Assembly: GCA_009917695.1 (NCBI GenBank)
Contig: JAACJG010000007.1
Location: forward strand, 165,750 to 227,921
DNA from: Candidatus Rifleibacterium amylolyticum
GTDB lineage: Bacteria; Muiribacteriota; Ozemobacteria; Ozemobacterales; Ozemobacteraceae
Reading direction: 5' to 3'
Length of the DNA: 62,172 nucleotides
The translations under genes and the position numbers were made by a program. The notes beneath the pieces are model-generated. The model was not told where the DNA came from. It saw only the letters and a program-made list of their open reading frames with translations, and searched no databases. Below, piece after piece: positions 50,796 through 59,388 of the stretch. How positions within the stretch are numbered: position 1 is the first letter of the stretch; every line of letters begins with the position of its first letter.

Positions 50796-52642
50796 TTTCG
50801 TGTCTCCTTGATTCTGTTCCAGATATTTTTGACAGCCTGCGAAGCCGGGCCTTCATTGAAATCAACAATGGGAACACCTGCTTTTATGGCTTCCTTGACA
50901 GTTTCATCGAATGGAATTTCGCCGAGAATACGATAGCCGGCAGTATCGGCGAGATCTCTGATCTTGCGGGCGTAGGTCGGGTTGATATCAGCTTTGTTAA
51001 TGACTATTTCAGGCTTGATACCGAAATGGCGCACAAGCTTGATAATTCTTTCCAGATCGTGCACTGCCGCAATCGTCGGTTCGGTCACCAGCATGACGCG
51101 ATCGGAACCGGTGACAGAAGCTATCGCCGGGCAGGCGGTACCGGGCGGCCCATCTACCAGCAACCACTCTTTCTGCTGCTGATCTGCGATGGCAAAAGCC
51201 AGACTGCGTACCATGGAAACCAGCTTGCCGGAATTTTCTGCGGCAGGAGCCAGTTTCGCATGCACCAGCCGACCGCGCGCCGATTCGGAAAGCATCAGGT
51301 TGCCGGTTTCGGCACGCTTTTCGCTGATGGCTTTAGCCGGACAGATTTCGACGCAAAGTCCACAACCTTCGCAGTTGAGCTCATTTACGCGATAAGTTCC
51401 GGCCGCTGCATCAAAATCTATGGCAGCAAAGCGACACTGCTCAAAGCATTTTCCGCATTTGATGCATTTTCGCTGCTCGATCACCGCTTCGCTGCCCAGA
51501 CAGGCGCGCTCGGTATAAAGCACGCGATCGTTCATCAGCAGCCGAAGATTGGCAGCATCGACATCACAATCAGCGGCAACCAGGCTATCAGACAGAGCTA
51601 TCAGAGCGCCGGTTACCGTTGTTTTTCCGGTGCCGCCCTTACCGCTCAGGACAGTCAGTTCCTGATAATCGTCAGATTTTCTGTCGGCGGCAGACCCCGA
51701 ATCAATACGACATTCGTCATGCTCTATCTTATCGGCAGCAACAACTGCCGGAACCGCCGCGGCGCTCAACAGGCGCGAAAAACTGCCAATAACCTCGGCA
51801 CGTAATTCAGGATATTCTGCCGTAAGAATCAGACCGTCGGAACAGGCGCGCGCATATTCGCGTTTAAAAGGGATCTTGCCAATGACCGGAACCTGGTATT
51901 CTTCGGCAAGCGCTTCGATAAGCCCATCGTTGTTGTCTGAGCGATTGATCACGATACCGCAGGGTTTGTGCAGCTGCGCGCAAAGATCGAGCGCAAGCGC
52001 AAGATCGTTGGCACCGAAAGGCGTCGGTTCGGTAACCAGTATGACTTTGTCGGCGGCACCGATCGCCTTTACCGTATTGCAGGCTGTTCCTGGCGGGCCA
52101 TCGATAATATTGAGCCCCGTCGATAAAACATGTTCGAGCATTTTGCCAATTACCATAGGGCTTTGCGACTCGCCAATTTGCAGACGGCCAAACATGAAAC
52201 TGAACGGCCGGTGACTGCCATCTACCAACACTTCACCAATCGGCTCAGGTTTTAGAGTTATCGCGTCATGTGGGCAAACAGCGCCGCATACGCCGCATGA
52301 ATGACAAAGATCGTTAAAAACCAGCGGCTTACCTTTAACCACGGCGATAGCATTATAACGGCACTTGTTGGCGCAGCGCCCGCAACCGATACAGAGTTGC
52401 ATATCGAACACCGGCTTTTCTGCCAATACCGGAATCTGCTCAGCATAATTGCCGCGTAGAAACAGGTGGCAGTTGGGCTCTTCGACATCGCAGTCAAGCA
52501 GTCTGACCGGCATGCTGAACTCTTCGGCATGGCCGAGTGTCCAGGCGAGACTGAGCGCCAGAGTGGTTTTTCCGGTGCCACCCTTGCCGCTGCAGACAAC
52601 TACTTTCAACGACTCAGACCCAGTGTCCTTCAACGTCGGCAC
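50792..52642 (-). CDS. Double MinD-type P-loop ATPase with inserted ferredoxin domains
   Basis: Up to 616 residues (TTG at 52609 would remove the first 11). It is two complete MinD/ferredoxin units joined end to end. Unit 1: SGKGGTGKTT near 17, then CIGCGRCANKC and CHSCGVCGAVCP. Unit 2: SGKGGTGKTT near 333, then CIKCGKCFEQC and CEGCGLCVEICP. Each unit normally occurs as its own ~290-residue gene side by side; the fusion into one chain is notable. Such ATPases probably load or deliver Fe-S clusters; the exact client is unknown. Confidence 0.88.
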   Translation of the reverse strand: MPTLKDTGSESLKVVVCSGKGGTGKTTLALSLAWTLGHAEEFSMPVRLLDCDVEEPNCHLFLRGNYAEQIPVLAEKPVFDMQLCIGCGRCANKCRYNAIAVVKGKPLVFNDLCHSCGVCGAVCPHDAITLKPEPIGEVLVDGSHRPFSFMFGRLQIGESQSPMVIGKMLEHVLSTGLNIIDGPPGTACNTVKAIGAADKVILVTEPTPFGANDLALALDLCAQLHKPCGIVINRSDNNDGLIEALAEEYQVPVIGKIPFKREYARACSDGLILTAEYPELRAEVIGSFSRLLSAAAVPAVVAADKIEHDECRIDSGSAADRKSDDYQELTVLSGKGGTGKTTVTGALIALSDSLVAADCDVDAANLRLLMNDRVLYTERACLGSEAVIEQRKCIKCGKCFEQCRFAAIDFDAAAGTYRVNELNCEGCGLCVEICPAKAISEKRAETGNLMLSESARGRLVHAKLAPAAENSGKLVSMVRSLAFAIADQQQKEWLLVDGPPGTACPAIASVTGSDRVMLVTEPTIAAVHDLERIIKLVRHFGIKPEIVINKADINPTYARKIRDLADTAGYRILGEIPFDETVKEAIKAGVPIVDFNEGPASQAVKNIWNRIKETRK

Positions 52643-52979
52643 CTTCCATTGCTTTGATTTTGCCAGATTCGATCATCTGAACCGCTTCTTTGATCGTCAG
52701 ATTGCCTTCGATAGAATAAATCCTGACACCGGCGGCTTCGAGCACACGATATGCCTTGGGCCCGCAATGGCCGGAAATAACGGCCTCGGCGCCGAGGTTT
52801 ACCACGTTTTGCGCCGTCTGAATTCCGGCGCCCTGAGCTGCCTGAAAATTCTGAGTATTCGGGTGCCAGCTGCATTCACCGGTTTTACTGTCGTACAGTG
52901 CGAACATCTGGGCACGCCCAAACCGCGAATCGACTCTGGCATCGAGGCTCTGTTCCTTAACCGAAATCACATACTTCAT
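52614..52979 (-). CDS. NifX/NifB-C family protein, second
   Basis: 121 residues from the second of two adjacent ATGs (52979), AAGGAG seven bases before. VDSRFGRAQMFALYD and AVISGHCGPKAYRVL are the family motifs; the His-Cys in SGHCG is typical. It lies between DUF134 and the double MinD gene and overlaps both. Confidence 0.85.
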   Translation of the reverse strand: MKYVISVKEQSLDARVDSRFGRAQMFALYDSKTGECSWHPNTQNFQAAQGAGIQTAQNVVNLGAEAVISGHCGPKAYRVLEAAGVRIYSIEGNLTIKEAVQMIESGKIKAMEGADVEGHWV

Positions 52980-52981
52980 CA

Positions 52982-53425
52982 TCAAACTCCTTTTTTTCCC
53001 CGTTGGTGGCGATGCCGCTGCACACCCGGCACTTCGGCCGGCTCGATCTTGTCACTGTTGCAGTCGGGACAGCTCTCTTCGCTATCGTCTGACTGGAAAG
53101 TGCTTTCGCAGGCCGGGCAATAGTAGAGATTGTGCATGTATTCAACGGTGCCACCTTCGATTTTGATAGCCATTCCCTTGATCAAGGCCTCTGCGATCTT
53201 TTTGTGCGCCGAATTCACTATATTGCCGAGGGTCTGGCGCGAAACATTCATCTGCTCGGCCGCATCTGCCTGATAAAGCCCTTCAAGGTCGGTCAATCTG
53301 ATGGCTTCGAGTTCATCGAAAGTGAGGTTGACAGTTTCAAGCTCACGCACTGGAATTCCGGCCGGCTTGAAAAAAGTCGCTCCGAATTCTCCGGCAACTC
53401 GCCGCCGCAATCTCGGTCTGACCAT
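52982..53425 (-). CDS. DUF134 DNA-binding protein
   Basis: 147 residues from ATG 53425 (AAAGGAAG upstream). Residues 1-85 are DUF134: MVRPRLRRRV, FKPAGIPVRELE, LEAIRLTDLEGLYQADAAEQ and the helix-turn-helix MNVSRQTLGNIVNSA. The C-terminal part has Cys103-x2-Cys106 and Cys119-x2-Cys122, a zinc ribbon or metal sensor, then a His/Arg/Lys-rich tail. First gene of the operon DUF134-NifX-MinD/Fd-NifX; palindromes over its promoter suggest that it represses itself. Confidence 0.88.
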   Translation of the reverse strand: MVRPRLRRRVAGEFGATFFKPAGIPVRELETVNLTFDELEAIRLTDLEGLYQADAAEQMNVSRQTLGNIVNSAHKKIAEALIKGMAIKIEGGTVEYMHNLYYCPACESTFQSDDSEESCPDCNSDKIEPAEVPGVQRHRHQRGKKGV

Positions 53426-53444
53426 AATATCTTCCTTTCGCTTT

Positions 53445-53492
53445 TTTGGCATTTGCCAAATTCAGTATAATTAGCCAATGCCACAAAGTCAA
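53445..53492 (-). promoter_or_regulatory. Promoter of the DUF134 operon with two GGCAT operators
   Basis: Minus strand: TTGACT (53492-53487), 17-bp spacer TTGTGGCATTGGCTAAT, TATACT (53469-53464). A perfect palindrome TTTGGCA-TT-TGCCAAA lies at 53445-53460, over the expected RNA start. A weaker copy (12 of 16) fills the spacer at 53470-53485. Repression by a dimeric protein bound to both is the simplest reading. Confidence 0.78.
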
Positions 53493-53636
53493 TCATGATT
53501 TCATAAAACACACAACTTCTGCATTCTACAACATCCAGTCAGAATTTACCGGTCCGCAGCAACAGAAACCGTTCTCTCACAGCAAGCACTGGCTATAATA
53601 GCTATTCGTGGTGTTCTACAACAGCACTGCTTTGTA

Positions 53637-53671
53637 AGAAAGAAAAAGTGGCTTCGATAGCCGAAGCCACT
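53637..53671 (-). terminator. Terminator of pseudo-receiver copy 2
   Basis: AGTGGCTTC and GAAGCCACT form an exact 9-bp stem; reading on the minus strand TTTTTCTTTC follows. It lies 43 bp past the receiver gene. Confidence 0.75.
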
Positions 53672-53713
53672 AAAATTTCTGCTGATCCTCTGAACTTGTT
53701 CTATCTGTTCTTT

Positions 53714-54106
53714 TCAGATCATAGTTCTGTTAATCATAGATCGGGCGGCATTTACATAGGGCCTGATCTTTTCAACGAGGGCTTTGATCGGAACCGGTTG
53801 CTTATGCAGTCTGGCTGTTGTCGCGTAAGACCATGAGAGGTCTTCCTCGTCCTGCGAGGTAACCGAAAGAACTGGAATTTTACTGGTTGACGGAAATTTT
53901 TGCAGATCTGCAAAAGCCTTGCTGGCATCCGAACATAACATGCCTGCTGCCAGAAGTATCAGACCAGGATGATGACTGATTGCCATTTCCACGCCATGTT
54001 GGCAATTCCTGGCTTCGATGACTTCGAGGCCGGTTATTGCCAGCAAGTCACGAATGTATTTCCGATTAAACAAATTGTCATCAACCAGCAAAATTTTTCT
54101 ACTCAT
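53714..54106 (-). CDS. Receiver-like domain protein lacking the phospho-acceptor Asp (copy 2)
   Basis: 130 residues, about two thirds identical to the protein at 19291. KILLVDDN is kept, but the phosphorylation site is LILLAAGM with Ala53. The late Lys is present (LHKQPVP). The same Asp-to-Ala change in two separate copies indicates that loss of phosphorylation is a selected family trait, not a decay. Single-gene unit with its own leader and terminator. Confidence 0.8.
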   Translation of the reverse strand: MSRKILLVDDNLFNRKYIRDLLAITGLEVIEARNCQHGVEMAISHHPGLILLAAGMLCSDASKAFADLQKFPSTSKIPVLSVTSQDEEDLSWSYATTARLHKQPVPIKALVEKIRPYVNAARSMINRTMI

Positions 54107-54396
54107 AATTCTTTCCCTTACATCTCGAAAAGATTAGAAGACAGAATGCGCACAAGCATGGCAGATGAGCTTAAATGGCCCTCAGAACTGGCCAGAGAAA
54201 GTCAAAAGATATGCTGTGAGCCTATCCGCGCTGAATTATCAAGCAGGACATGGCTGTTTGGTTGTTCAATTGGTGGATTCTGAAAACATGCCTGTCTGAG
54301 AGGCAATATCTATCAGAAAATTTAACTGGTGGAACTCTCAATGTCGTGAATATTTCTTATAGATATAGTTATAGCAAACTATGTTCTTAAATGCAA
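54107..54396 (-). promoter_or_regulatory. Promoter and conserved ~255-nt leader of pseudo-receiver copy 2
   Basis: Minus strand: TTGCAT (54396-54391), 17 bp, TATAAC (54373-54368); RNA would start near 54361. Shared blocks with 19684-19925 include the promoter, TCACGACATTGAGAG, CAGTTAAATTTTCTG, TGCCT...AGGCA with a longer loop, and CCAATTGAACAA. A middle segment of about 100 nt is copy-specific. Confidence 0.55.
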
Positions 54397-54525
54397 TATC
54401 AGAGCTGTTTCGCACCAGAATGGTACAACGGTAGCGGGCGATCTCTCAAAATTGCTTTTCTGCGGCAAAAAATAATTTGAAATCCAGCAAAGAAGCAATC
54501 AGAGAGTTGTCGCCCTGCGAATCGT

Positions 54526-56469
54526 CTACTCATCCGCCTCTGCCGGCTGAATCGGCTCTTTTTCTGCCGCTGAATCTTTTCCAGTCATCTTATTAACCCT
54601 GATGCTGCCAACATTGGTTATAATGTTGATCTGAGGCGAATCAGACGCAGTTGCTGCGCTTTTGAAAGCATTCTGAATTCTGCCAATACCGCTTCTGGTA
54701 GTAAAAACCGGGTTGCTGTCGGCCGGCAGATCGGCTTTAACCGAGCCAACATCTGATTTGAGATTGACCACCGACATGGGCTTTAATGAGTCTGCCTTAA
54801 GATTGATCGAGCCAGTCCTTGTTTCAACTGAGGTTTTCTGTGCCGAAAACTTTTCCAGCCTGATCGTGCCAACTTCGCTGCTTATATTAAGCTCTTCACC
54901 GGTAAAATTCTCTACTCTGATTGCACCAACATCTGACTTTATTCTGGCATTTGTTGCGTTGACCCCATCGCACCTTATCTTACCGACGTTGCTGCTGACC
55001 GCAAAACTGCCAGCGCTGATTTTCCGCGCATCTATGTCGCCGACCTGCGTTTTAACAGAAATTTCCGGCGAAGAGATCGAATCGAGTCTTACTTTTCCAG
55101 ACTGCAGATCAGCATTGATTGGCCCTGACACCCCGCTGATATCAAGGTCACAATTGACACCTGAGCGCTGATCACATTCGATTTTAAGCAGCTGCTGTTC
55201 AGGAACTCTGATCAGAAAGCTTATATCGGGAAAGGGATAAAGACTCCAGGCCGGTTTATCGATGTCGCCACCAAGTTTGAGCTTGCCGTCATCGCTGATT
55301 TCACAAAGATAACTGAGGCTTTCCAGATTGGCATTGGCCTGATTTTCATTTCTACCGCCCACTCTTCTGGTAACTTCAATTTTGATGTCGTCGATGCCTG
55401 CTTCTCCGACAAGTTGCACAGCTTTTCGATAGAAAGGCATCTGGCTGCCCGGAAAAGATAGATTGATAGCGCGCACACTGCTGGCGGCAAAGGTATGAGT
55501 GTGACTGTCACTGACCAGATGGTCGCGAAGTGAATTCGTTGCCAGCCAGAAACCGGCAAGCACGATAAGTCCTGTTACAGCAAGCCCGGTAGCCAGTCTT
55601 CTCGTATTTATGTTCAGCAGACTGCGGTTGAAAAAGGTCGTGGCGAAATACTGCGTCAACAGGGCAAAGAAGCCAAGACCTGTCAGCAGAGCGGACAGCC
55701 CGACAAGATAGCCCGGGATTCCGGTTGCAAAGTAAAACCAGAGGTCATTGGACTGCCAGCCGGCAATGCCGAGCCCGCTGAGAATCTTGCAGAATCCGGC
55801 AAAGGCGACACTGAGCAGGGCCGCGCTCATCGGCATATAAAGAACGACAAACATAAAGATTACGAAAATACCTTTCAGAGCCGCCTGAATTGTACTGAAT
55901 ACTGAACTGGCCTGGGCCGGAGCGGCCCGCTCGGGGTAGTCGTCGGGAGGCATCAGCAGTCCGATTATTATGTAGGCAAATACGCCGATTCCCGAAAACA
56001 GCATTAAAATGCGCAGCAACAACGATGAGACGCCCCAGTATTCAGCAAAACCACCACAGACGCCCATTAGCCAACGATCTTTGCTAGACCTTTTTAGTAC
56101 TCGATAGCGCGGAAAGGCATAATCATGATGCGGTATTTTGCCGGTCGAATCGTTTGAATCCACATTTTCTGCAGGCGCAATGGCTGTAGAAGACTTCGGT
56201 GTGTCGAGCGCCTCAACAAGCTCGTCAGGCGTACCCAGCGCGAGCAGAACCTCAAGCATGCTCTGAGCATCTACGACTTCAACTCGTCTGCGATCGCAAC
56301 AGTCTCGCAGAGCACAACTGATATGTTCGTCAAGAGAAGCGACCAGATCTTCACAAACGTCAGTTGCAATTGCACATTTGTCGGCGCGCAGGCGTAACTG
56401 TGCAAAAAAATCGCTCAGGGCGCGTTTCGCCTCGGGGGTCATTTCGAAACTGTTCAGGGTGTTTTTCAT
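54526..56469 (-). CDS. PspC-domain membrane protein with DUF4097-like beta-helix
   Basis: 647 residues from ATG 56469. N-terminal cytoplasmic helical segment, then PspC (RWLMGVCGGFAEYWGVSSLLLRI, about 130-180), further membrane helices to about 310, and a long repetitive extracytoplasmic part (about 430-620) with units such as SSNVGKIRCDGVNA and SSEVGTIRLEKF. This is the DUF4097 adhesin-like repeat fold. PspC plus DUF4097 under a PadR regulator is a common envelope-stress arrangement. ATGA overlap with the PadR gene. Confidence 0.82.
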   Translation of the reverse strand: MKNTLNSFEMTPEAKRALSDFFAQLRLRADKCAIATDVCEDLVASLDEHISCALRDCCDRRRVEVVDAQSMLEVLLALGTPDELVEALDTPKSSTAIAPAENVDSNDSTGKIPHHDYAFPRYRVLKRSSKDRWLMGVCGGFAEYWGVSSLLLRILMLFSGIGVFAYIIIGLLMPPDDYPERAAPAQASSVFSTIQAALKGIFVIFMFVVLYMPMSAALLSVAFAGFCKILSGLGIAGWQSNDLWFYFATGIPGYLVGLSALLTGLGFFALLTQYFATTFFNRSLLNINTRRLATGLAVTGLIVLAGFWLATNSLRDHLVSDSHTHTFAASSVRAINLSFPGSQMPFYRKAVQLVGEAGIDDIKIEVTRRVGGRNENQANANLESLSYLCEISDDGKLKLGGDIDKPAWSLYPFPDISFLIRVPEQQLLKIECDQRSGVNCDLDISGVSGPINADLQSGKVRLDSISSPEISVKTQVGDIDARKISAGSFAVSSNVGKIRCDGVNATNARIKSDVGAIRVENFTGEELNISSEVGTIRLEKFSAQKTSVETRTGSINLKADSLKPMSVVNLKSDVGSVKADLPADSNPVFTTRSGIGRIQNAFKSAATASDSPQINIITNVGSIRVNKMTGKDSAAEKEPIQPAEADE

Positions 56470-56807
56470 TTGCCGTGTACTCCCATTATTTGATTGAGAC
56501 TGTGGTTGAGCTGAAGCCATTCATCCTTGAGAACTCTCAACAGCTCGATTCCTTGTTCAGTCAGAAAATAATACTTTCTAGGCGGGCCCTTGAGCGACTC
56601 TTCCCAGCGATATGAAATCGCTCCTTCGTTCTTCAGCCGTGAAAGAATCGGATAAACCGTTCCTTCTGCTATTTGAATGTCACATTGCTTAAGAGTTTCG
56701 ACAATGTTGTAACCATAGCCTTCGTTTTGCGAAAGAATGGTCAGAATCGCCAGTTCGAGTATGCCTTTGCGTAGTTGCTTGCTTTTTTGTTCGATTCCGG
56801 TTTCCAT
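56466..56807 (-). CDS. PadR-family transcriptional regulator
   Basis: 113 residues. ILELAILTILSQNEGYGYNIVETLKQ then EGTVYPILSRLKNEGAI and the wing PPRKYYFLTEQG make a standard PadR domain with a short C-terminal dimer helix. Translationally coupled to the PspC gene, which it most likely represses. Confidence 0.9.
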   Translation of the reverse strand: METGIEQKSKQLRKGILELAILTILSQNEGYGYNIVETLKQCDIQIAEGTVYPILSRLKNEGAISYRWEESLKGPPRKYYFLTEQGIELLRVLKDEWLQLNHSLNQIMGVHGK

Positions 56808-56850
56808 TGGTATACAACCCTTTAGGAATTTTAATACTAGTTATCTACAT

Positions 56851-56884
56851 CTACTTTGTAACACAAAGTAGCGGGTAACGTCAA
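56851..56884 (-). promoter_or_regulatory. PadR operator and promoter
   Basis: CTACTTTGT-AAC-ACAAAGTAG (56851-56871) is a perfect 9-bp inverted repeat. On the minus strand TTGACG (56884-56879) lies just upstream, so the palindrome covers spacer and -10. AAGTAT-TATTT-ATACTT occurs a little further up. Confidence 0.65.
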
Positions 56885-56970
56885 GTATTATTTATACTTT
56901 GGTATCCCGAATAGAACAGGTTCAGCGCCGTAATCTTTTATTGCCCGTTGTCAGACAGGTAAAGGTCAGA

Positions 56971-58833
56971 TTAAAACAGAGCTTCGAGAGCCAGGGTCAG
57001 GCGCCGGCCGGGCCTGGTATAGCCAACTACGCGTTGTTGTGAGGCATCAGTCAGATTCAGCAATCCGGCTTCGAACGAGCACTCTTTGAAGTTATGCCGC
57101 AAAAACAGCGAAATATCATGACTGGCGGGCGCACTGCGCGTGTTTTCGGCGTTCTCCCAGACTGAACCCCACCACTGACCGCGGCAGGTCCAGGTAGTCG
57201 GTCCGATTTTGCGCTCGACAACAGCGGTTGCCTGCCGGGCCGCGATTCCCGGAATCTGGGTTCTGGTGTTTTCTAATCTGGCGCGATCGAGCAGCATAAA
57301 ATCGGCAGCTATACTGAAACCGGCTAATTTAAGCTCTGACAACGAAATCTGATGCGAAGTGATTCTGGCCCGCTCGAGATTCGCAGCTTTGATTCCCCAG
57401 GTATAGGCCGGGTCAGTCGTCGCTGTCGTTCCGATCAGGTTTGAAACGTAGTATTGCGTTGCGCTCACCTCAAGACGCCCGAACCGGCCAGCACCGCCGG
57501 CAACCGACAGGGCTGCCGAAGACGAGAACTCGGGCCCAAGCTCGGGGTCGCCATAAGCGGGGTAAAAGCGTTCGTTCAGAGCCGGCATTCTAAATGATTT
57601 GCCCCAGGCCGCACCGACGTCAAACACACCAACCTTGTGCTGCAGAGCGATATTGCCGGTTTCTACAGCGCTTTGATCCTGTGGTTTGTCGTTGCGAAAA
57701 ACGGCATTCAGTATAGTAGCAGCGCCGATTTTACTTTCGCAGGCAAGCAGACCGGCAGCATCGGTCTCGCGCACCGAGAACAGACCAGCGTTTTCGGCTC
57801 TGACCTCGCTACGTGAAACCTCAAACATCCAGTTCTGCCGGTTGCGCACCAGACTGCGACTGACGGCCTGGCGCTGCCGACTGGTTTCGAGGCCATATTC
57901 ATTGAAGGGATTGTCTTCGTCGATCCCGGTAAAGGAAGTATGGCCAAAGGCATGCGTCAGTCGCATTTCTCCATCGGCAAAGGTTTTTATCAGACCGGTA
58001 TTGAACTGGCTGCCAATCTTTTTCTGTCTGAATGTCAGACTGTCAACCGGCAAGCCACTCACAAAATCGAAACCGTCGAGGTCGGTTCGGCTGCGGTTGA
58101 ACTCTGAACTCATCTGAAGCTGCCAGTCTCGCCTCATCGGTGCTTCCATCGCCAGATACGCGTTATCGAGAGCAAAAGCATCGCGCTCAGTGTTGCCGTT
58201 TTCCTCGGCAGCAGCAGATATGCCCGGCGTAGCGAAACGACTGAGGCGAACGCCAACTTTGGCAGATCCTGGATTTATACTTGCTTCAACGGCATGGCCG
58301 TGACCGCCATGTCCATCGGTCCAGACGCGAACGCGGCCGGAATCAGGAAACCGGCTGGTCAGGCGCAGTGTGCCGCCGATACTGCTGCTTCCCCACAGGG
58401 TTGCCCGGTTGCCCTGCCAGAACTCGGCAGTCTCGAACTGCAGCGTCGAAAAATCGCCGATATCAGGGGTTCCGGTAAAGGGGTCGTTGACTGGCAGACC
58501 GTCTTTCACGACGAGCACTTTATTACCAGAAAGCCCGCCCGAGCTCATTCCGGCCACAGCGCCAGGCCCACCGCTGCTGCGCAGGTGCAGTCCCAGCTGG
58601 CCATCGAGAGCTTCAGACAGAGTAGTTTTGCCGGTCGCCGGCAATACCTCGAAAAACAGATCATCTGTTGGCTTGCCGGTAATGGCGTCGGGGTGGTTCC
58701 AGGCCGGGGCTGCGACTTCGATGGTGCCGAGGTCGTATTGCACCTGGTCGGCCGGCCGAGCGGTCTGCGCAATTGCAGAATGCCACGGAAAAAGAGAAAC
58801 AAAAATTGGAACAAGAAAGAGTTTTTTGAGCAT
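56971..58833 (-). CDS. TonB-dependent outer-membrane receptor, probably cobalamin (BtuB-like)
   Basis: 620 residues, signal peptide (1-22). Plug domain about 50-170 with LVVKDGLPVNDPFTG and GNRATLWGSSSIGGTLRL; 22-strand barrel after that, ending LTLALEALF. A cobalamin riboswitch directly upstream makes a corrinoid the likely cargo. The length fits BtuB. An ATG at 58840 in another frame has a better-placed GAGG, but the 58833 start gives the signal peptide, so that one is chosen. The TonB motor is at 4.2-6.1 kb. Confidence 0.87.
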   Translation of the reverse strand: MLKKLFLVPIFVSLFPWHSAIAQTARPADQVQYDLGTIEVAAPAWNHPDAITGKPTDDLFFEVLPATGKTTLSEALDGQLGLHLRSSGGPGAVAGMSSGGLSGNKVLVVKDGLPVNDPFTGTPDIGDFSTLQFETAEFWQGNRATLWGSSSIGGTLRLTSRFPDSGRVRVWTDGHGGHGHAVEASINPGSAKVGVRLSRFATPGISAAAEENGNTERDAFALDNAYLAMEAPMRRDWQLQMSSEFNRSRTDLDGFDFVSGLPVDSLTFRQKKIGSQFNTGLIKTFADGEMRLTHAFGHTSFTGIDEDNPFNEYGLETSRQRQAVSRSLVRNRQNWMFEVSRSEVRAENAGLFSVRETDAAGLLACESKIGAATILNAVFRNDKPQDQSAVETGNIALQHKVGVFDVGAAWGKSFRMPALNERFYPAYGDPELGPEFSSSAALSVAGGAGRFGRLEVSATQYYVSNLIGTTATTDPAYTWGIKAANLERARITSHQISLSELKLAGFSIAADFMLLDRARLENTRTQIPGIAARQATAVVERKIGPTTWTCRGQWWGSVWENAENTRSAPASHDISLFLRHNFKECSFEAGLLNLTDASQQRVVGYTRPGRRLTLALEALF

Positions 58834-58860
58834 GGGTCATCGCCACCTCACTGAAATTTT

Positions 58861-59034
58861 GTCAGAACCAGGTTCTGACAGGACTTTGAGGTATTCCGGC
58901 TTCCGGATCATTCGCATGCCCGGTCTTCCCATCTCTTCGACAGTGACCACGGCTGGGCATTTGTCCCCGGTTACGGCGACGGACTCGCGCGAGACTCGCA
59001 CTCGCTTCCCTCATCGGCCAGTGGCGATATTATA
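58861..59034 (-). promoter_or_regulatory. Cobalamin riboswitch with its promoter
   Basis: Minus strand: TATAAT at 59034-59029, then from 59020 to 58883 GAGGGAAGCGAGTGCGAGTC, GTGGTCACTGTCGAAG and the B12 box GAAGCCGGAATACCTC, in the order of the cobalamin riboswitch. A GTCAGAAC-CTG-GTTCTGAC hairpin (58879-58861) follows just before the ribosome site and may be the expression platform, acting on translation rather than termination because no T run follows. Confidence 0.87.
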
Positions 59035-59125
59035 CCCACCGCCGCTTTCCTGCAAGCAATTTCGTTGCGCTGTTCGCAGAACTTTTGTATAGTATCAGCA
59101 ACACAGCAATCAGGCAGGTTCTACA

Positions 59126-59320
59126 GTGGGAGTCAGTTCACCTAATTTCAGCTTTCTCGAAAAAATCGATGCAAGCCTGCATGCTCAGGCAATCAACGCC
59201 GAAAAATTCTGCCTGAGCGAACCGGTTTACGCGCTCAGCAAAATCAGACTCTTTGCCGAACTGCTCGCCCGCAACCTCGCCAAAGCCTTTTGCGGCAAAC
59301 TTCTGAGTAAGTCAGTTTAG
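59126..59320 (+). pseudogene. Fragment of a DUF4145/type I restriction R-subunit N-terminus
   Basis: 64 residues: SPNFSFLEKIDASLHAQAINAEKF ... YALSKIRLFAELLARNLAKA resembles the first helices of HsdR- or helicase-type proteins that start with NFxFLxxxxP and an FaxLLA helix. These proteins are many hundreds of residues long; here a stop follows at once and no continuation is seen in any frame. Probably the stub left after a deletion or insertion at the edge of the accessory region. Confidence 0.5.
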
Positions 59321-59388
59321 AAGTTTAGAGAGCGCATGTTTGTATTATTGCTTTTCTTCGCATAACAATCTGAAAAGAGGAGAGGATA

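Noticed and set aside
50457-52979. Nitrogen-fixation genes
   Set aside because: NifX-like and MinD-type proteins occur widely without nitrogenase; no nifHDK, nifE/N or nifB is present.
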